This document shows positions 25,113-32,326 of a DNA stretch of 49,553 nucleotides, in pieces. The notes under the pieces were generated by a model. It did not search any database and was not told where the DNA came from. It saw only the letters and a list, made by a program, of their open reading frames with translations. Position 1 is the first letter of the stretch. Each line of letters starts with the position of its first letter. Source of the DNA: a virus. The DNA is taken from IMG/VR virus record IMGVR_UViG_3300002906_000001, positions 1 through 49,553 of that record; one strand, written 5' to 3'. The position numbers and the translations under genes were made by a program.

Positions 25113-27176
25113 CTATTCTTTGCGGTAACGATATGTTTCAAATCCGCCAGCGGCAAGTGGCATATCTTCCGCCCACGCAGGTACAGTTGCGAGTAAAGTA
25201 CTTAAACGCTCCGCAGTAAATTCGTCAGTGTCAGGCGCTTCAGTTATTGGCTCATCATGGGATGTGAAAAGAATTTCGTAGCCAGCGTCTTCTATCGCCG
25301 GCATGTTTGCGGCCATCACATCACGCGCAACTGCTTGACATACGTTCTCGAAAACGCGACCGCCATAAGTAGCGATGCGCCGCCACTGATGCGAATACTG
25401 GTTGATGCCCATGTATGTGATCTTCTTGTCAATCACTTGCGGTGAAGGGTAGCACAACGACCGACCGCTCGGAAGCTGGATGCGCAGCCACGCGCCATCA
25501 CGGCGAATCTTCAATACGCGACACTGAAACGTTTTTCCTGGCTGGTCGATAGCAAGTGTCACGTAATCTTCAAGGTCTTGCCAAATACGAACAATGTTCG
25601 GGTGATTGCGACGCCACAGACGTTTGAATGAATCGCAGACCATAAACGTTTCGCGGTCTAACCCGAACGTAGGTCGTTTTTTTTCGTTCACCCACGTCCA
25701 AAATTCGCTCGCTTCTTGCCATACTTCAGGTTCAGTAGCGACCAGCATATCGATAGAATTCTTAGCCATTGCATCTAGATCAATGTTATAGGTCGCAGCT
25801 CCGGTGATGTACGCGCCAACGCCCCCTTGGTAAGCGAGCATCAGTTCTTGCACCTTGCCAGCGTTTCGCTGTTCTTTAGTGACTTCTTCTGGCGCAATCC
25901 TAAAACTTTTGGCGTAAGACAACTTGTAAAGATCGGGACCGATACCCGCATCGTAATCAGCAAACGCTTTCAGCTTCCAGGTTTCACCTGCTATCCATGC
26001 GGCATCTCTACCTTCGATGTTTGAAAGGTCAGCCACAACCAATTTTTTACCGGACGGGGCAATGATGCAGCCGCGTATTGCGTTCGACGCCACACGCATT
26101 ACGTTATCAGTAATGAGATCAATATAGCCGCCTTTAATCGCGTCGATTCCTTCGTTGATCTCTGCGATGGACATATCAGGACGTGGCATATTCTGAGGCT
26201 GAAATCCTCGGCCCGCCCACCGTCCGGTGCGCTGCGCGCCGTCGAACTGCAACGATCCGCGCAGCCGACCGTCAGGCATCGTGGCGTTGAGCAGCGTCTT
26301 GTATTTGCTCGTCGATGTAGTTGTGGCCTGCAAGCGAATCATCAGCAGCTCGCGCAGCTCGATGGGCAAATCAGGATCGGCGATTCGGCGTTCAAGCGTC
26401 GCCATCTGCATGTCGGGCAGACTGACACCGTACTCGGCTAGGATGTGTTCGAGGAGTTTATCGCGCTGCGTGGTTGAAGCTACTTCGCCACGAGTTAGGG
26501 TATTGGTTTTGTCAGCAAGGTTTTTAAGCTCCGAAGAAACTGCCTGAATAGCTGCCGTCGCAAGGGTTGTATCGACCGCAAATCCACGGTCGTTGATGGT
26601 TTGATCGAGATGCCAAAGCGCAAGCTCAACTCCGGTGTAATTCCAGCTCGGGAGCTTTTGATCGATGTAGCGCATCGCCGCTGTGTCGTTGATCGCGTAC
26701 TGAATGAAGTCTTGCCACTCTTTCGGATGCGTTTCACGTGTAGCTCTCCTGATCTTGACGTGTGCGCCGCGCGGTTTGGTGAATAAGTTGATGAGTTGCT
26801 TGCCTTGGTGCTTCGCTAATTCTTCCGGCACGTTGAGTATGACGCAGAGCTTGTCCAGGCCACCAGGGAGTCCGTGCGCAAGTGCCTTGACCATTGTATC
26901 GCGCCAGCGGTGGATCGGTATGTTGATGCCGTGTGCATACTTGAGCACGTTGCGGTCGAACATCGAGGAGTGCGCGCAGATCAGCTCGCCATCGTCGTGA
27001 AGCGCGTAGTCTAGATCACCGGGCATTGTGCCTTGGCGAGTGCAGTCCCAAACCTGCACTGGTTGGTCGTCGAAAGCGTATGTCACGATGAGCGGTTCAC
27101 AGGTCGAAACGTATTTGTACGTGCCATGTTTGATCGGCACGCTTTCGTTGTACGTTTCTGCGTCAAAGTAGAGCAT
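25113..27176 (-). CDS. DNA polymerase, family A, with 3'-5' exonuclease
   Basis: The 687-residue enzyme is the phage replicase. Exonuclease motifs: YFDAETY (D5, E7), HSSMFDRNVL (about 69-78) and YAINDTAAMRYID (about 161). Polymerase motif A is VVADLSNIEGRDAAW (about 385), with Asp followed by the phage-type S-N-I-E-x-R; motif B is RNAGKVQELMLAYQGG (about 435-450); motif C is HDEPITE (about 638). There is no 5'-3' exonuclease domain, as expected for phage enzymes of the DUF2800/DUF2815-linked type. I chose ATG 27176; an upstream TTG (27197) is in frame but has no better site. A homing endonuclease gene follows directly. Confidence 0.92.
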   Translation of the reverse strand: MLYFDAETYNESVPIKHGTYKYVSTCEPLIVTYAFDDQPVQVWDCTRQGTMPGDLDYALHDDGELICAHSSMFDRNVLKYAHGINIPIHRWRDTMVKALAHGLPGGLDKLCVILNVPEELAKHQGKQLINLFTKPRGAHVKIRRATRETHPKEWQDFIQYAINDTAAMRYIDQKLPSWNYTGVELALWHLDQTINDRGFAVDTTLATAAIQAVSSELKNLADKTNTLTRGEVASTTQRDKLLEHILAEYGVSLPDMQMATLERRIADPDLPIELRELLMIRLQATTTSTSKYKTLLNATMPDGRLRGSLQFDGAQRTGRWAGRGFQPQNMPRPDMSIAEINEGIDAIKGGYIDLITDNVMRVASNAIRGCIIAPSGKKLVVADLSNIEGRDAAWIAGETWKLKAFADYDAGIGPDLYKLSYAKSFRIAPEEVTKEQRNAGKVQELMLAYQGGVGAYITGAATYNIDLDAMAKNSIDMLVATEPEVWQEASEFWTWVNEKKRPTFGLDRETFMVCDSFKRLWRRNHPNIVRIWQDLEDYVTLAIDQPGKTFQCRVLKIRRDGAWLRIQLPSGRSLCYPSPQVIDKKITYMGINQYSHQWRRIATYGGRVFENVCQAVARDVMAANMPAIEDAGYEILFTSHDEPITEAPDTDEFTAERLSTLLATVPAWAEDMPLAAGGFETYRYRKE

Positions 27177-27227
27177 TGCACACCACGTAGATCGCAATGC
27201 AAAACCAAACTACGAATTCGTCAACGC

Positions 27228-27359
27228 TCACGTTTTCAGCGCAACAACCGTACCGTTTTCGTTTCGTTGTTCAACTCGTATTACTACACCGCCTAGTACA
27301 ACGACACGAGCCCACTGCGGTTGTTTCTTTAATTCTTCAATCAGTTCTGCGACAGTCAT
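27228..27359 (-). CDS. 43-residue phage protein
   Basis: This gene encodes a 43-residue protein, MTVAELIEELKKQPQWARVV at the N-terminus, then GGVVIRVEQRNENGTVVALKT in the rest. The amphipathic helix followed by beta strands is a style common among small phage proteins upstream of replication genes. AGGAG lies 8 nt before the ATG at 27359, which supports translation. The function is unknown. It lies 51 bp upstream of the polymerase gene. Confidence 0.7.
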   Translation of the reverse strand: MTVAELIEELKKQPQWARVVVLGGVVIRVEQRNENGTVVALKT

Positions 27360-27543
27360 TGGTTAGCTCCTAAAAAGGTTGCTGAGATTTTGGCGACAAC
27401 GTTCATTACGCTCTCACGCCATTTACGCACATCGGAGTGCTGTTTGTCATTCCGCGGACACAACCGACTAGCGATCTCAGCTCATTCATAACCACAGGTC
27501 CACTCCGACGCTGCGGGTTGGAGGAGAGCAACCGCGTTTTGAA
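27360..27543 (-). other. Gap between terminator and polymerase block, with two tiny chained open frames
   Basis: No gene is clearly supported here. On the minus strand an ATG at 27489 opens a 27-codon frame ending in TAA at 27406, which overlaps an ATG (TAATG) opening a 16-codon frame ending in TGA at 27356, which in turn overlaps the ATG of the 43-residue gene (ATGA). The chain resembles a leader-peptide arrangement, but no strong ribosome-binding site precedes the first ATG. The gap presumably also holds the promoter for the polymerase block, since a terminator lies just upstream. Confidence 0.3.
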
Positions 27544-27569
27544 AAATGCTCCTCCGTAGAGGAGCATTT
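27544..27569 (-). terminator. Intrinsic terminator in the middle of the minus-strand operon
   Basis: AAATGCTCCTC (27544-27554), loop CGTA, GAGGAGCATTT (27559-27569): a perfect 11-bp stem. Read on the minus strand it is followed by TTTTTC, so it should stop transcripts coming from the DUF2800/SSB block just after the 27590 gene. The polymerase block downstream therefore needs its own promoter or antitermination. Confidence 0.85.
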
Positions 27570-27589
27570 CACGAACAGCGGTCGGCGAT

Positions 27590-27868
27590 CTAGCCTAGCT
27601 TCTTGCTGGCCTTGAGCAGCGTCCGCAGATTGCGGCGGTCGCGCTCCATGTTGCGCAGTTCACGGCTGATGTAGGAGCGCACGCTTTTCAACGTGATCGG
27701 CTTGCGCACCGACCGGCGTTTCGTTTTGCGTTTCGCTTTCTTCACTTCGGGTTTGGCTTTGCTTGACACGATTGCACCTTCTTTCTGTTGATTGGGTTTT
27801 TCCCCGCATTGTTTTGCACAGCCGCACATCGGGAATGCGGGGCATCCCAATTGCGCTCGTTTCTTCAC
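27590..27868 (-). CDS. Small basic protein with Cys-rich N-terminus
   Basis: The 92-residue product has a cysteine cluster near the start (C-x5-C-x-C-x3-C, about residues 9-21) followed by a very basic stretch (KKAKRKTKRRSVRKP, about 43-57) and a charged helix (YISRELRNMERDRRNLRTLL). This suggests nucleic-acid binding with a possible metal site. The GTG at 27868 overlaps the stop of the SSB gene (GTGA), so coupling is likely. The function is unknown. It is the last gene before the terminator. Confidence 0.6.
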   Translation of the reverse strand: MKKRAQLGCPAFPMCGCAKQCGEKPNQQKEGAIVSSKAKPEVKKAKRKTKRRSVRKPITLKSVRSYISRELRNMERDRRNLRTLLKASKKLG

Positions 27869-28434
27869 GCGAGATCGTCGGCCGCGCCGGCACCGTCGCC
27901 TAAGTCGTCGAAGTCTTCGGGATCAGGCCGAGCGCCCGCAGCGAAGGCGTCGCCGTCCTTCTCGAACTGTACGCCCAGGAGCGTCGCGTTGATCCGCTGG
28001 CCCCATCGATTGTCTTGAGCCCACAGATCGATGCTCGCGTTAACGTAGCAGCCGGCGTACACCTTGCCGGAAGCAGCGTCCACCGGTGACTTGTTGCGGT
28101 CGAGCACGAGCGGCTTCACTTCGTTCGAAGCATTGACGTGGTACATGCCTTCGAAGCCGACGTACACGTCGCCGGTCTTGTTCTTCTTCGGACCTTCACG
28201 GAAGCAGATGCGGTCTTTGGCCTTGAGCACTTCGCAAACCGCGGGCCACTTGGTCTTCCACTTCTCCGCGCCGACTTGCGACACGGCGGCGAGCAGCGCC
28301 TTGGCGTTCGCGCCACCCGGCTCGACGATGAAGATGGAAGTGAAACGCGGCGTGCTTGTCGGATCGTCATCGATCTTGACTGCAACGAACAGATCAGGAA
28401 ACGCGAGCCTTGCAACTTTCAGAACTACTTTCAT
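27865..28434 (-). CDS. ssDNA-binding protein, DUF2815/Enc34 type
   Basis: The 189-residue protein resembles the DUF2815 family (Enc34-like single-strand DNA-binding protein), which has an OB fold and an acidic C-terminus. Here there are PRFTSIFIVEPGG (about 30-42), WKTKWPAVCEVLKAKDRICFREG, YVGFEGMYHVNAS and SGKVYAGCYVNASIDLWAQDN (about 125-145), and an acidic tail of DPEDFDDLGDG...DDLA type. It is a usual partner of DUF2800 and family A polymerase in phage replication clusters. I chose ATG 28434, which has GAAAGG upstream; the longer open frame adds 31 poorly supported residues. The final DDLA-stop-GTGA sequence recurs at 32762. Confidence 0.85.
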   Translation of the reverse strand: MKVVLKVARLAFPDLFVAVKIDDDPTSTPRFTSIFIVEPGGANAKALLAAVSQVGAEKWKTKWPAVCEVLKAKDRICFREGPKKNKTGDVYVGFEGMYHVNASNEVKPLVLDRNKSPVDAASGKVYAGCYVNASIDLWAQDNRWGQRINATLLGVQFEKDGDAFAAGARPDPEDFDDLGDGAGAADDLA

Positions 28435-28471
28435 GGTGAAACCTTTCGTGTTTGGTTGTAGGTGATAGGTG

Positions 28472-28738
28472 CTATTTGTGCGAGCGATCCATAAAGCTCG
28501 GCACGGTGTACCGTGGCGTGAGTGCAATATCCTCCTGTATGAAAAGTTTGGGGTAGGCGAGTTTGATGCGCGCGGTCACTGCGTCGAGTGCACGAATGCG
28601 TAAGATCGACTCACCGACCGGTGATCGTGTGTCGAGCAGCGCAGCTTCTTGCAACGCTTTGGTAGCTGTCGCCGGCAGCGTATGTGCGACCATCGTAGTC
28701 GGATACAAAATCGGCCATTTGATGTCGGTGTTACTCAT
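28472..28738 (-). CDS. Small replication-operon protein
   Basis: The 88-residue product is of unknown function. It starts MSNTDIKWPILYPTTMVAHTL and has a helical centre (TKALQEAALL) and a segment RIRALDAVTARIKLAYPKLF. No catalytic motif is visible. It overlaps the upstream YkgJ-type gene by 8 bp and lies 37 bp before the SSB gene, so it belongs to the same transcript. Confidence 0.7.
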   Translation of the reverse strand: MSNTDIKWPILYPTTMVAHTLPATATKALQEAALLDTRSPVGESILRIRALDAVTARIKLAYPKLFIQEDIALTPRYTVPSFMDRSHK

Positions 28739-29294
28739 GGAAAAACTCCCGTATGTCGGCGTAGGGTTCGTTGACGGTGATTTCTGCTGCGGCGAAGCTC
28801 AACCACGAAAGATCGATGCTCGCTATGGGCTCTTGATTTTTCGTAGCGTCGCACTTCGTAGCATCCGCTTCGATGACGTGGTGCGCGCGACAGGTGATGG
28901 GTCGGTCTTTGTACACGCTGCATTCATTGTTGACTAGGAAGCTACAGGGTACGCCAATGAAGCGCTGCATGCTATCGATCTGCTCTGCCGCTATTGACGC
29001 CGACTGCCCCGCGGATATGTCGAGCTTACGACCGGACACTGCGGCGAGCTTCATCGCTTCACCTAGACTGATCGGCACCGGTATGTGGCAGCAGTGCGAG
29101 CATCCTTGCTTGCAAGGCGTGCTCGGCGCAACGATGGCGTTCGCTTCATCCGTGATCTGCGTGAGTCGCCAGTATTTGCGCTGCGGTGAGTCGGACGAGC
29201 GAATCACTACGGAACTTTTCATCCGTAGTTGCCGAAGGCGATCACCACCACGCGCTTCGACTTCTCTTGCCCGATCAAAAACGTCACCGGTCAC
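28731..29294 (-). CDS. YkgJ-type cysteine-cluster protein (putative zinc/iron chelator)
   Basis: The 187-residue product has the cysteine pattern of the YkgJ family: PCKQGCSHCCHIPVPIS (C-x3-C-x2-CC, about 58-74), then PCSFLVNNECSVYKDRP.TCR (about 113-133). The family is thought to bind zinc or an iron-sulfur centre; its role in phages is unknown. I place the start at GTG 29294, which overlaps the preceding stop (GTGA) and has AGGGAGGA 3 nt upstream. The shorter ATG at 29222 lacks such a site but would also keep the full cysteine domain. The ribosome-binding site is part of the 35-bp repeat 29299-29333. Confidence 0.78.
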   Translation of the reverse strand: MTGDVFDRAREVEARGGDRLRQLRMKSSVVIRSSDSPQRKYWRLTQITDEANAIVAPSTPCKQGCSHCCHIPVPISLGEAMKLAAVSGRKLDISAGQSASIAAEQIDSMQRFIGVPCSFLVNNECSVYKDRPITCRAHHVIEADATKCDATKNQEPIASIDLSWLSFAAAEITVNEPYADIREFFHE

Positions 29295-29536
29295 GTCTTC
29301 CTCCCTGTGCGCTTGCGCTTGAGAGCGGCGGCGCGTTCTGCGATCATTGGCATTCCGCATCCAGTACAGCACGGATGATCGCCGGGCGCTATCTCGTTCG
29401 GCCCAATGTCGCGCCGCATGCCGCAGCCGATACATGTCGCTGTCACCGCGACGCTTACTGCGCGCTCTCGCATAAGATTGCATCCACCATTCCACGCTCG
29501 GCGATAATTCTTCGGCTTATGTTTGTCTAGTGACAT
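29291..29536 (-). CDS. Small zinc-ribbon protein
   Basis: The 81-residue protein has two cysteine pairs, CIGC (about 35-38) and CTGC (about 57-60), spaced as in a zinc ribbon, a basic start (MSLDKHKPKNYRR) and a basic tail AAALKRKRTGRKT. The tail is encoded by the first copy of a 35-bp direct repeat whose second copy encodes the tail of the upstream gene. GAGGAGATGAG before the ATG at 29536 is a strong site. Possible DNA or RNA binding; function unknown. Confidence 0.75.
   Translation of the reverse strand: MSLDKHKPKNYRRAWNGGCNLMRERAVSVAVTATCIGCGMRRDIGPNEIAPGDHPCCTGCGMPMIAERAAALKRKRTGRKT
29299..29333. repeat. 35-bp direct repeat, copy 1
   Basis: Identical over 35 bases to 29543-29577. It covers the final 11 codons of the zinc-ribbon gene and the AGGGAGGA ribosome-binding site of the next gene (YkgJ-type). 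The flanking bases differ, so the duplication has exact limits. Confidence 0.95.
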
Positions 29537-29537
29537 C

Positions 29538-29708
29538 TCATCTCCTCCCTGTGCGCTTGCGCTTGAGAGCGGCGGCGAAATGCTTGCAGGCGCGATATAG
29601 AGCATCATCTGAATTTCCTATTTCACGATAGGAACCACCAACGATCCAGCTTCGATACCACCTCATCGCCGCCTTCTCCAGTAGCGCCCGCAAGGTCTTG
29701 GCGGTCAT
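29538..29708 (-). CDS. 56-residue basic protein
   Basis: This gene encodes 56 residues: MTAKTLRALLEKAAMRWYRS at the start, a short GGSYREIGNSDDALYRAC centre and the tail FAAALKRKRTGRR. Its ATG at 29708 overlaps the stop of the DUF2800 gene (ATGA), and its TGA is 1 bp from the next ATG. This tight packing and the shared tail with its neighbour support it as real. The function is unknown; the product looks like a small helical nucleic-acid-associated protein. Confidence 0.7.
   Translation of the reverse strand: MTAKTLRALLEKAAMRWYRSWIVGGSYREIGNSDDALYRACKHFAAALKRKRTGRR
29543..29577. repeat. 35-bp direct repeat, copy 2
   Basis: Second copy of the 29299-29333 repeat. It covers the last 11 codons of the 56-residue gene and the GGGAGGAG ribosome-binding site of the zinc-ribbon gene. 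The interval between the two copies is exactly one gene long (244-bp period), as if that gene were a cassette added at a duplicated junction. Confidence 0.95.
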
Positions 29709-31006
29709 ACCAAGTCGCTCCCATCATCAGCGGTGAAATCATCCGCAGCGTTCGGCGGCACGTAAGCCGGTCGCGTGTCTTTCTCAGGAGCAACGTGCGT
29801 AGTGCCCGGTTCCTGGGTGATGAGTGGCACGAGCTGCGCCCATCGCTTTGGTGTGGGCTTCAAGAATTTCTCGGCCGCGGTCGGCGAGAGCACCGTCATC
29901 TTGTACATCTCGGTGATCTTGAGGCGCATTCCTTTCAGCAGCTTGATGACTGCGCTTTCATCACCCCACTTGCGGTTGCCTTTCTTGCCGACAACGAGCT
30001 TCCATCCTGTCACCGGCTCACCGCTGCGCAAAAGCGAATCGGTCTTGGCGCGCACCGCTTTGCACCAGTCTTCGACCATTTCAACACGACCCATGCGATG
30101 CGCGACTAGATCAGATGTTGCTGGCAGAATAATTTCCGGTGTCTTCTGCGCATCGAGTGCATTGAAGTCACCGAACACCGCTTCGCTCACGGTGCGTGCC
30201 AGTTCAGGACACGTCGCCTTGGCCTTGCAGAATCGGCATGCTGCTTCGCTCGCGTGAAGGTCTGAGCTGACTACGCCTGACTTCAGCACGGTGAGAGCTT
30301 TCGCCGCTTTCGGCGTGGCTTCGTTGTAACCCCAGGCGAGGAGTGTTGTCACGGGACACACCCACTCATCGAGATGTCCGAGCCGCGGCTGGTGGATCAC
30401 CAAGCGCACGGTGTCGTAGTCTTCTCCGGTAGGATCAAATTCAGCCAGCGCTCCAAGCGCGTACATCATGAGCTGCGGATTGCGTTCCGCAAAAACCTGG
30501 ACGCCCATGCCGTATTTCAGATCGTGGACCTGAAGCTCGCGTTGTGCGGGACATTCGATCACCGCATCGCTTGTGCCTTCAGCGTCTTTCTCTCCGGTGA
30601 TGTGGCTGATCGACACGCGCTGCTCGACGTGCAATTGCCCGAGCGTCGCGTACTCGCGGATTGCGTTGACGTAGGTTCGCACGTTCTCTATCATCGAATC
30701 GTCAACGACGAATTCTCGTTGCGTCGGCGGAATTCTTTTCTGACGCGCGACAACTTCCGTCGCTGTCATCTCCTCTGTTACGTTTGGGACGTACACACCG
30801 TTGATGACGGTCAGCACGCGACCCTCATACGCGGCCGGATCGTTGTTCGTGGTGAGGCACATCGACGCGAGCGCGTGCGCTGCGGTACCTTCATCGGCGT
30901 ACTCGTTCGTTTCGTCGGGGCAGTTCGCTTCCATCGCTGGAGCCCCGATGCACGTCATCCAGCGTTCAGCACCGGACGGTGCGAGAATTGCGTGAACTGT
31001 TTTCAT
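29705..31006 (-). CDS. DUF2800-type PD-(D/E)XK nuclease with C-terminal cysteine cluster
   Basis: The 433-residue protein resembles the DUF2800 family, part of the Cas4/AddB-like exonuclease group. The N-terminus LAPSGAERWMTCIGAP..E is typical. The nuclease core has AEGTSDAVIE (about 142-151) and LQVHDLKYG (about 158-166), giving D and D-x-K, then a QLMMYALGAL helix. A cysteine cluster CRFCKAKATCPE (about 255-266), together with the early C, may hold an Fe-S centre. It probably processes DNA ends in recombination with the SSB encoded downstream. ATG 31006 has GTAGGAGAAAA upstream. Its last 24 bases, encoding DDGSDLV, nearly match the 3' end of terS. Confidence 0.85.
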   Translation of the reverse strand: MKTVHAILAPSGAERWMTCIGAPAMEANCPDETNEYADEGTAAHALASMCLTTNNDPAAYEGRVLTVINGVYVPNVTEEMTATEVVARQKRIPPTQREFVVDDSMIENVRTYVNAIREYATLGQLHVEQRVSISHITGEKDAEGTSDAVIECPAQRELQVHDLKYGMGVQVFAERNPQLMMYALGALAEFDPTGEDYDTVRLVIHQPRLGHLDEWVCPVTTLLAWGYNEATPKAAKALTVLKSGVVSSDLHASEAACRFCKAKATCPELARTVSEAVFGDFNALDAQKTPEIILPATSDLVAHRMGRVEMVEDWCKAVRAKTDSLLRSGEPVTGWKLVVGKKGNRKWGDESAVIKLLKGMRLKITEMYKMTVLSPTAAEKFLKPTPKRWAQLVPLITQEPGTTHVAPEKDTRPAYVPPNAADDFTADDGSDLV

Positions 31007-31170
31007 TTTTCTCCTACAACTTTCCACGCTTCTGTCAAGGCTGCGCGACGCGCATCTAAAATGTCATCTTCAGGTGTACGCGGCCCACCCATCGCAGCAG
31101 AAACGCTACGCTGAGAAGTATTCCAGTTTCGACATTCAGTGATGATGTGCCACGCTTCTTCTTTGGTCAT
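31003..31170 (-). CDS. 55-residue protein
   Basis: This gene encodes 55 residues, beginning MTKEEAWHIITECRNWNTSQ, with a helix-rich pattern and PRTPEDDILDARRAALTEAW near the end. Its ATG at 31170 overlaps the preceding stop (TAATG), and its own TGA overlaps the DUF2800 start (ATGA). Its 3' end contains the GGAG site for DUF2800. The double overlap supports it strongly; the function is unknown. Confidence 0.72.
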   Translation of the reverse strand: MTKEEAWHIITECRNWNTSQRSVSAAMGGPRTPEDDILDARRAALTEAWKVVGEK

Positions 31171-31403
31171 TATCTTCCCTTTCGCTTCTCGATGTTGCGA
31201 CGACGCCGAGCATCGCGCAAATCCATCGACACAGTGCGGTGCGACGTTCGGTGCGTCGCAGAGAGTTTTCCACGCGGAGCGGAACGACGCACCATGTCTT
31301 CTACCCGCTCGCGCAGCGTCGGTTCAGCACGCGGCGGGGCAACCGCCTTAATTGGCTGCGGTTTCTTTGAGAACAAACCGACGATGCGATTGAAGAAGCT
31401 CAC
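31170..31403 (-). CDS. Small basic protein
   Basis: The predicted product has 77 residues from the GTG at 31403. An N-terminal hydrophobic/basic segment (VSFFNRIVGLFSKKP) is followed by a Pro/Ala linker and a highly basic C-terminal half (RRSAPRGKLSATHRTSHR and DARRRRNIEKRKGR). It could be an amphipathic membrane-associated or nucleic-acid-binding protein. The start is uncertain, because the GTG lies 2 bp after the upstream stop and has no clear ribosome-binding site. Function unknown. Confidence 0.5.
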   Translation of the reverse strand: MSFFNRIVGLFSKKPQPIKAVAPPRAEPTLRERVEDMVRRSAPRGKLSATHRTSHRTVSMDLRDARRRRNIEKRKGR

Positions 31404-31405
31404 GG

Positions 31406-31720
31406 CTACGCGGCCGGTGCTTCGGCAGCTTTTTTGATCGCGGCGAGCACTGCCGCGAACTGTTCGGGCTTGACCGTCTTCAGGTTCTCGTGCCCGAATT
31501 CCTTGCAGACCGCGCGACCGGCATCCGCGCCGTGCGATTTGCACAGTGCAAGAAACGGAGTCTTGATGTCGTCGTAGGTCAAACCGTTTGCAGTCGGCGC
31601 TGTGGGCTTGCCTGCTGCCGGTTTGGCGGCAGCAGCACCGCTGGTGCTCATCTTGGAGAACGTTTCGTTCAGCGCGATCAACGCTAAGGTATTTTCTGCG
31701 ATCAGTTTTTCGATTGACAC
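31406..31720 (-). CDS. Small conserved phage protein with Ala/Pro linker
   Basis: The 104-residue product has an N-terminal helix (IEKLIAENTLALIALNETFSKM), an Ala/Pro/Lys-rich linker (about 27-45) and a compact C-terminal domain starting LTYDDIKTPFLALCKSHGADAG. This two-part layout with TYDD..K is found in many phage proteins of unknown function located near recombination genes. The start is GTG 31720 with AAAGGAAG about 9 nt upstream. Confidence 0.72.
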   Translation of the reverse strand: MSIEKLIAENTLALIALNETFSKMSTSGAAAAKPAAGKPTAPTANGLTYDDIKTPFLALCKSHGADAGRAVCKEFGHENLKTVKPEQFAAVLAAIKKAAEAPAA

Positions 31721-31827
31721 GGGGGGTCTTCCTTTCGTTGGTAAGTGGGTTTGCGGGAGATTAAGAACACAGCGGCAAGAAACCCAAACGTGCCGCCGAG
31801 AAAAAATCCGATTGCGAAGTTTAGCAC
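31702..31827 (-). CDS. 41-residue single-pass membrane microprotein
   Basis: This small frame encodes 41 residues, with a glycine-rich membrane helix AIGFFLGGTFGFLAAVFLIS (about 5-24) and a charged tail. The pattern is like the small DUF3789-type membrane proteins common in phages. Start GTG 31827; the end overlaps the next gene by 19 bp. The ribosome-binding site is weak, so expression is uncertain. Confidence 0.5.
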   Translation of the reverse strand: MLNFAIGFFLGGTFGFLAAVFLISRKPTYQRKEDPPCQSKN

Positions 31828-31842
31828 GACCGCAAGCCGGTG

Positions 31843-32130
31843 TTACGTCTTCCGCAGCTCTTTGGCCGGGGTGTTGTTCGTGTTGATGGAAATGCTCGTG
31901 AACTGGTCCACCATGCGGATCAGCCGGTCCCTTTCGGCTGTGAGATCGTTGATCTTCATGTTTTTGAGTGCGATGGCTTCGTCTTTCTGTGTAATCGCCG
32001 ACAAACGATCCGCGTCGCGCTTGGTTGATAGTTCGGCGGCTGCTTGGTATCGCGCGACTCGTTCGCGCTCCTGCCGCAGTTCGTTGCGAAGGGTGATGGT
32101 TTGTGCTCTACGTTTTTGCTGCGCGTTCAT
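31843..32130 (-). CDS. Small coiled-coil protein
   Basis: The 95-residue product is nearly all charged helix (KRRAQTITLRNELRQERERV, DADRLSAITQKDEAIAL) with heptad spacing, so it is probably a coiled-coil dimer. I chose ATG 32130 because GGAGGT lies 7 nt upstream; the longer frame reading from 32232 is not supported. The function is unknown. It follows the 32132 gene by 1 bp. Confidence 0.72.
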   Translation of the reverse strand: MNAQQKRRAQTITLRNELRQERERVARYQAAAELSTKRDADRLSAITQKDEAIALKNMKINDLTAERDRLIRMVDQFTSISINTNNTPAKELRKT

Positions 32131-32131
32131 T

Positions 32132-32326
32132 TCAATACCTCCAATAGCAGGTTGTACGCCAAAGGGGCCAGCCTTGCGCACTCCAACTGACCGTGTTGAA
32201 AACTGCGGTTGCGTTTGGGCGAATGCGGTCACACGTCGCTAGCGTCGCCGGATGCGGAGCGGTGAACGTGACGAAGTAGAAGATGGCTTCAGCGATCACA
32301 GCGGAGCTTTCGGAGAGTATCCGCAT
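32132..32326 (-). CDS. Small protein, weakly supported
   Basis: The frame encodes 64 residues from the ATG at 32326: a short helix, then AIFYFVTF, and an aromatic C-terminus GWPLWRTTCYWRY. It overlaps the upstream zinc-finger gene by 31 bp and its TGA lies 1 bp before the next ATG, typical of this operon. No homology is recognised, the start is uncertain (32335 is possible), and the large overlap reduces confidence. Confidence 0.45.
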   Translation of the reverse strand: MRILSESSAVIAEAIFYFVTFTAPHPATLATCDRIRPNATAVFNTVSWSAQGWPLWRTTCYWRY

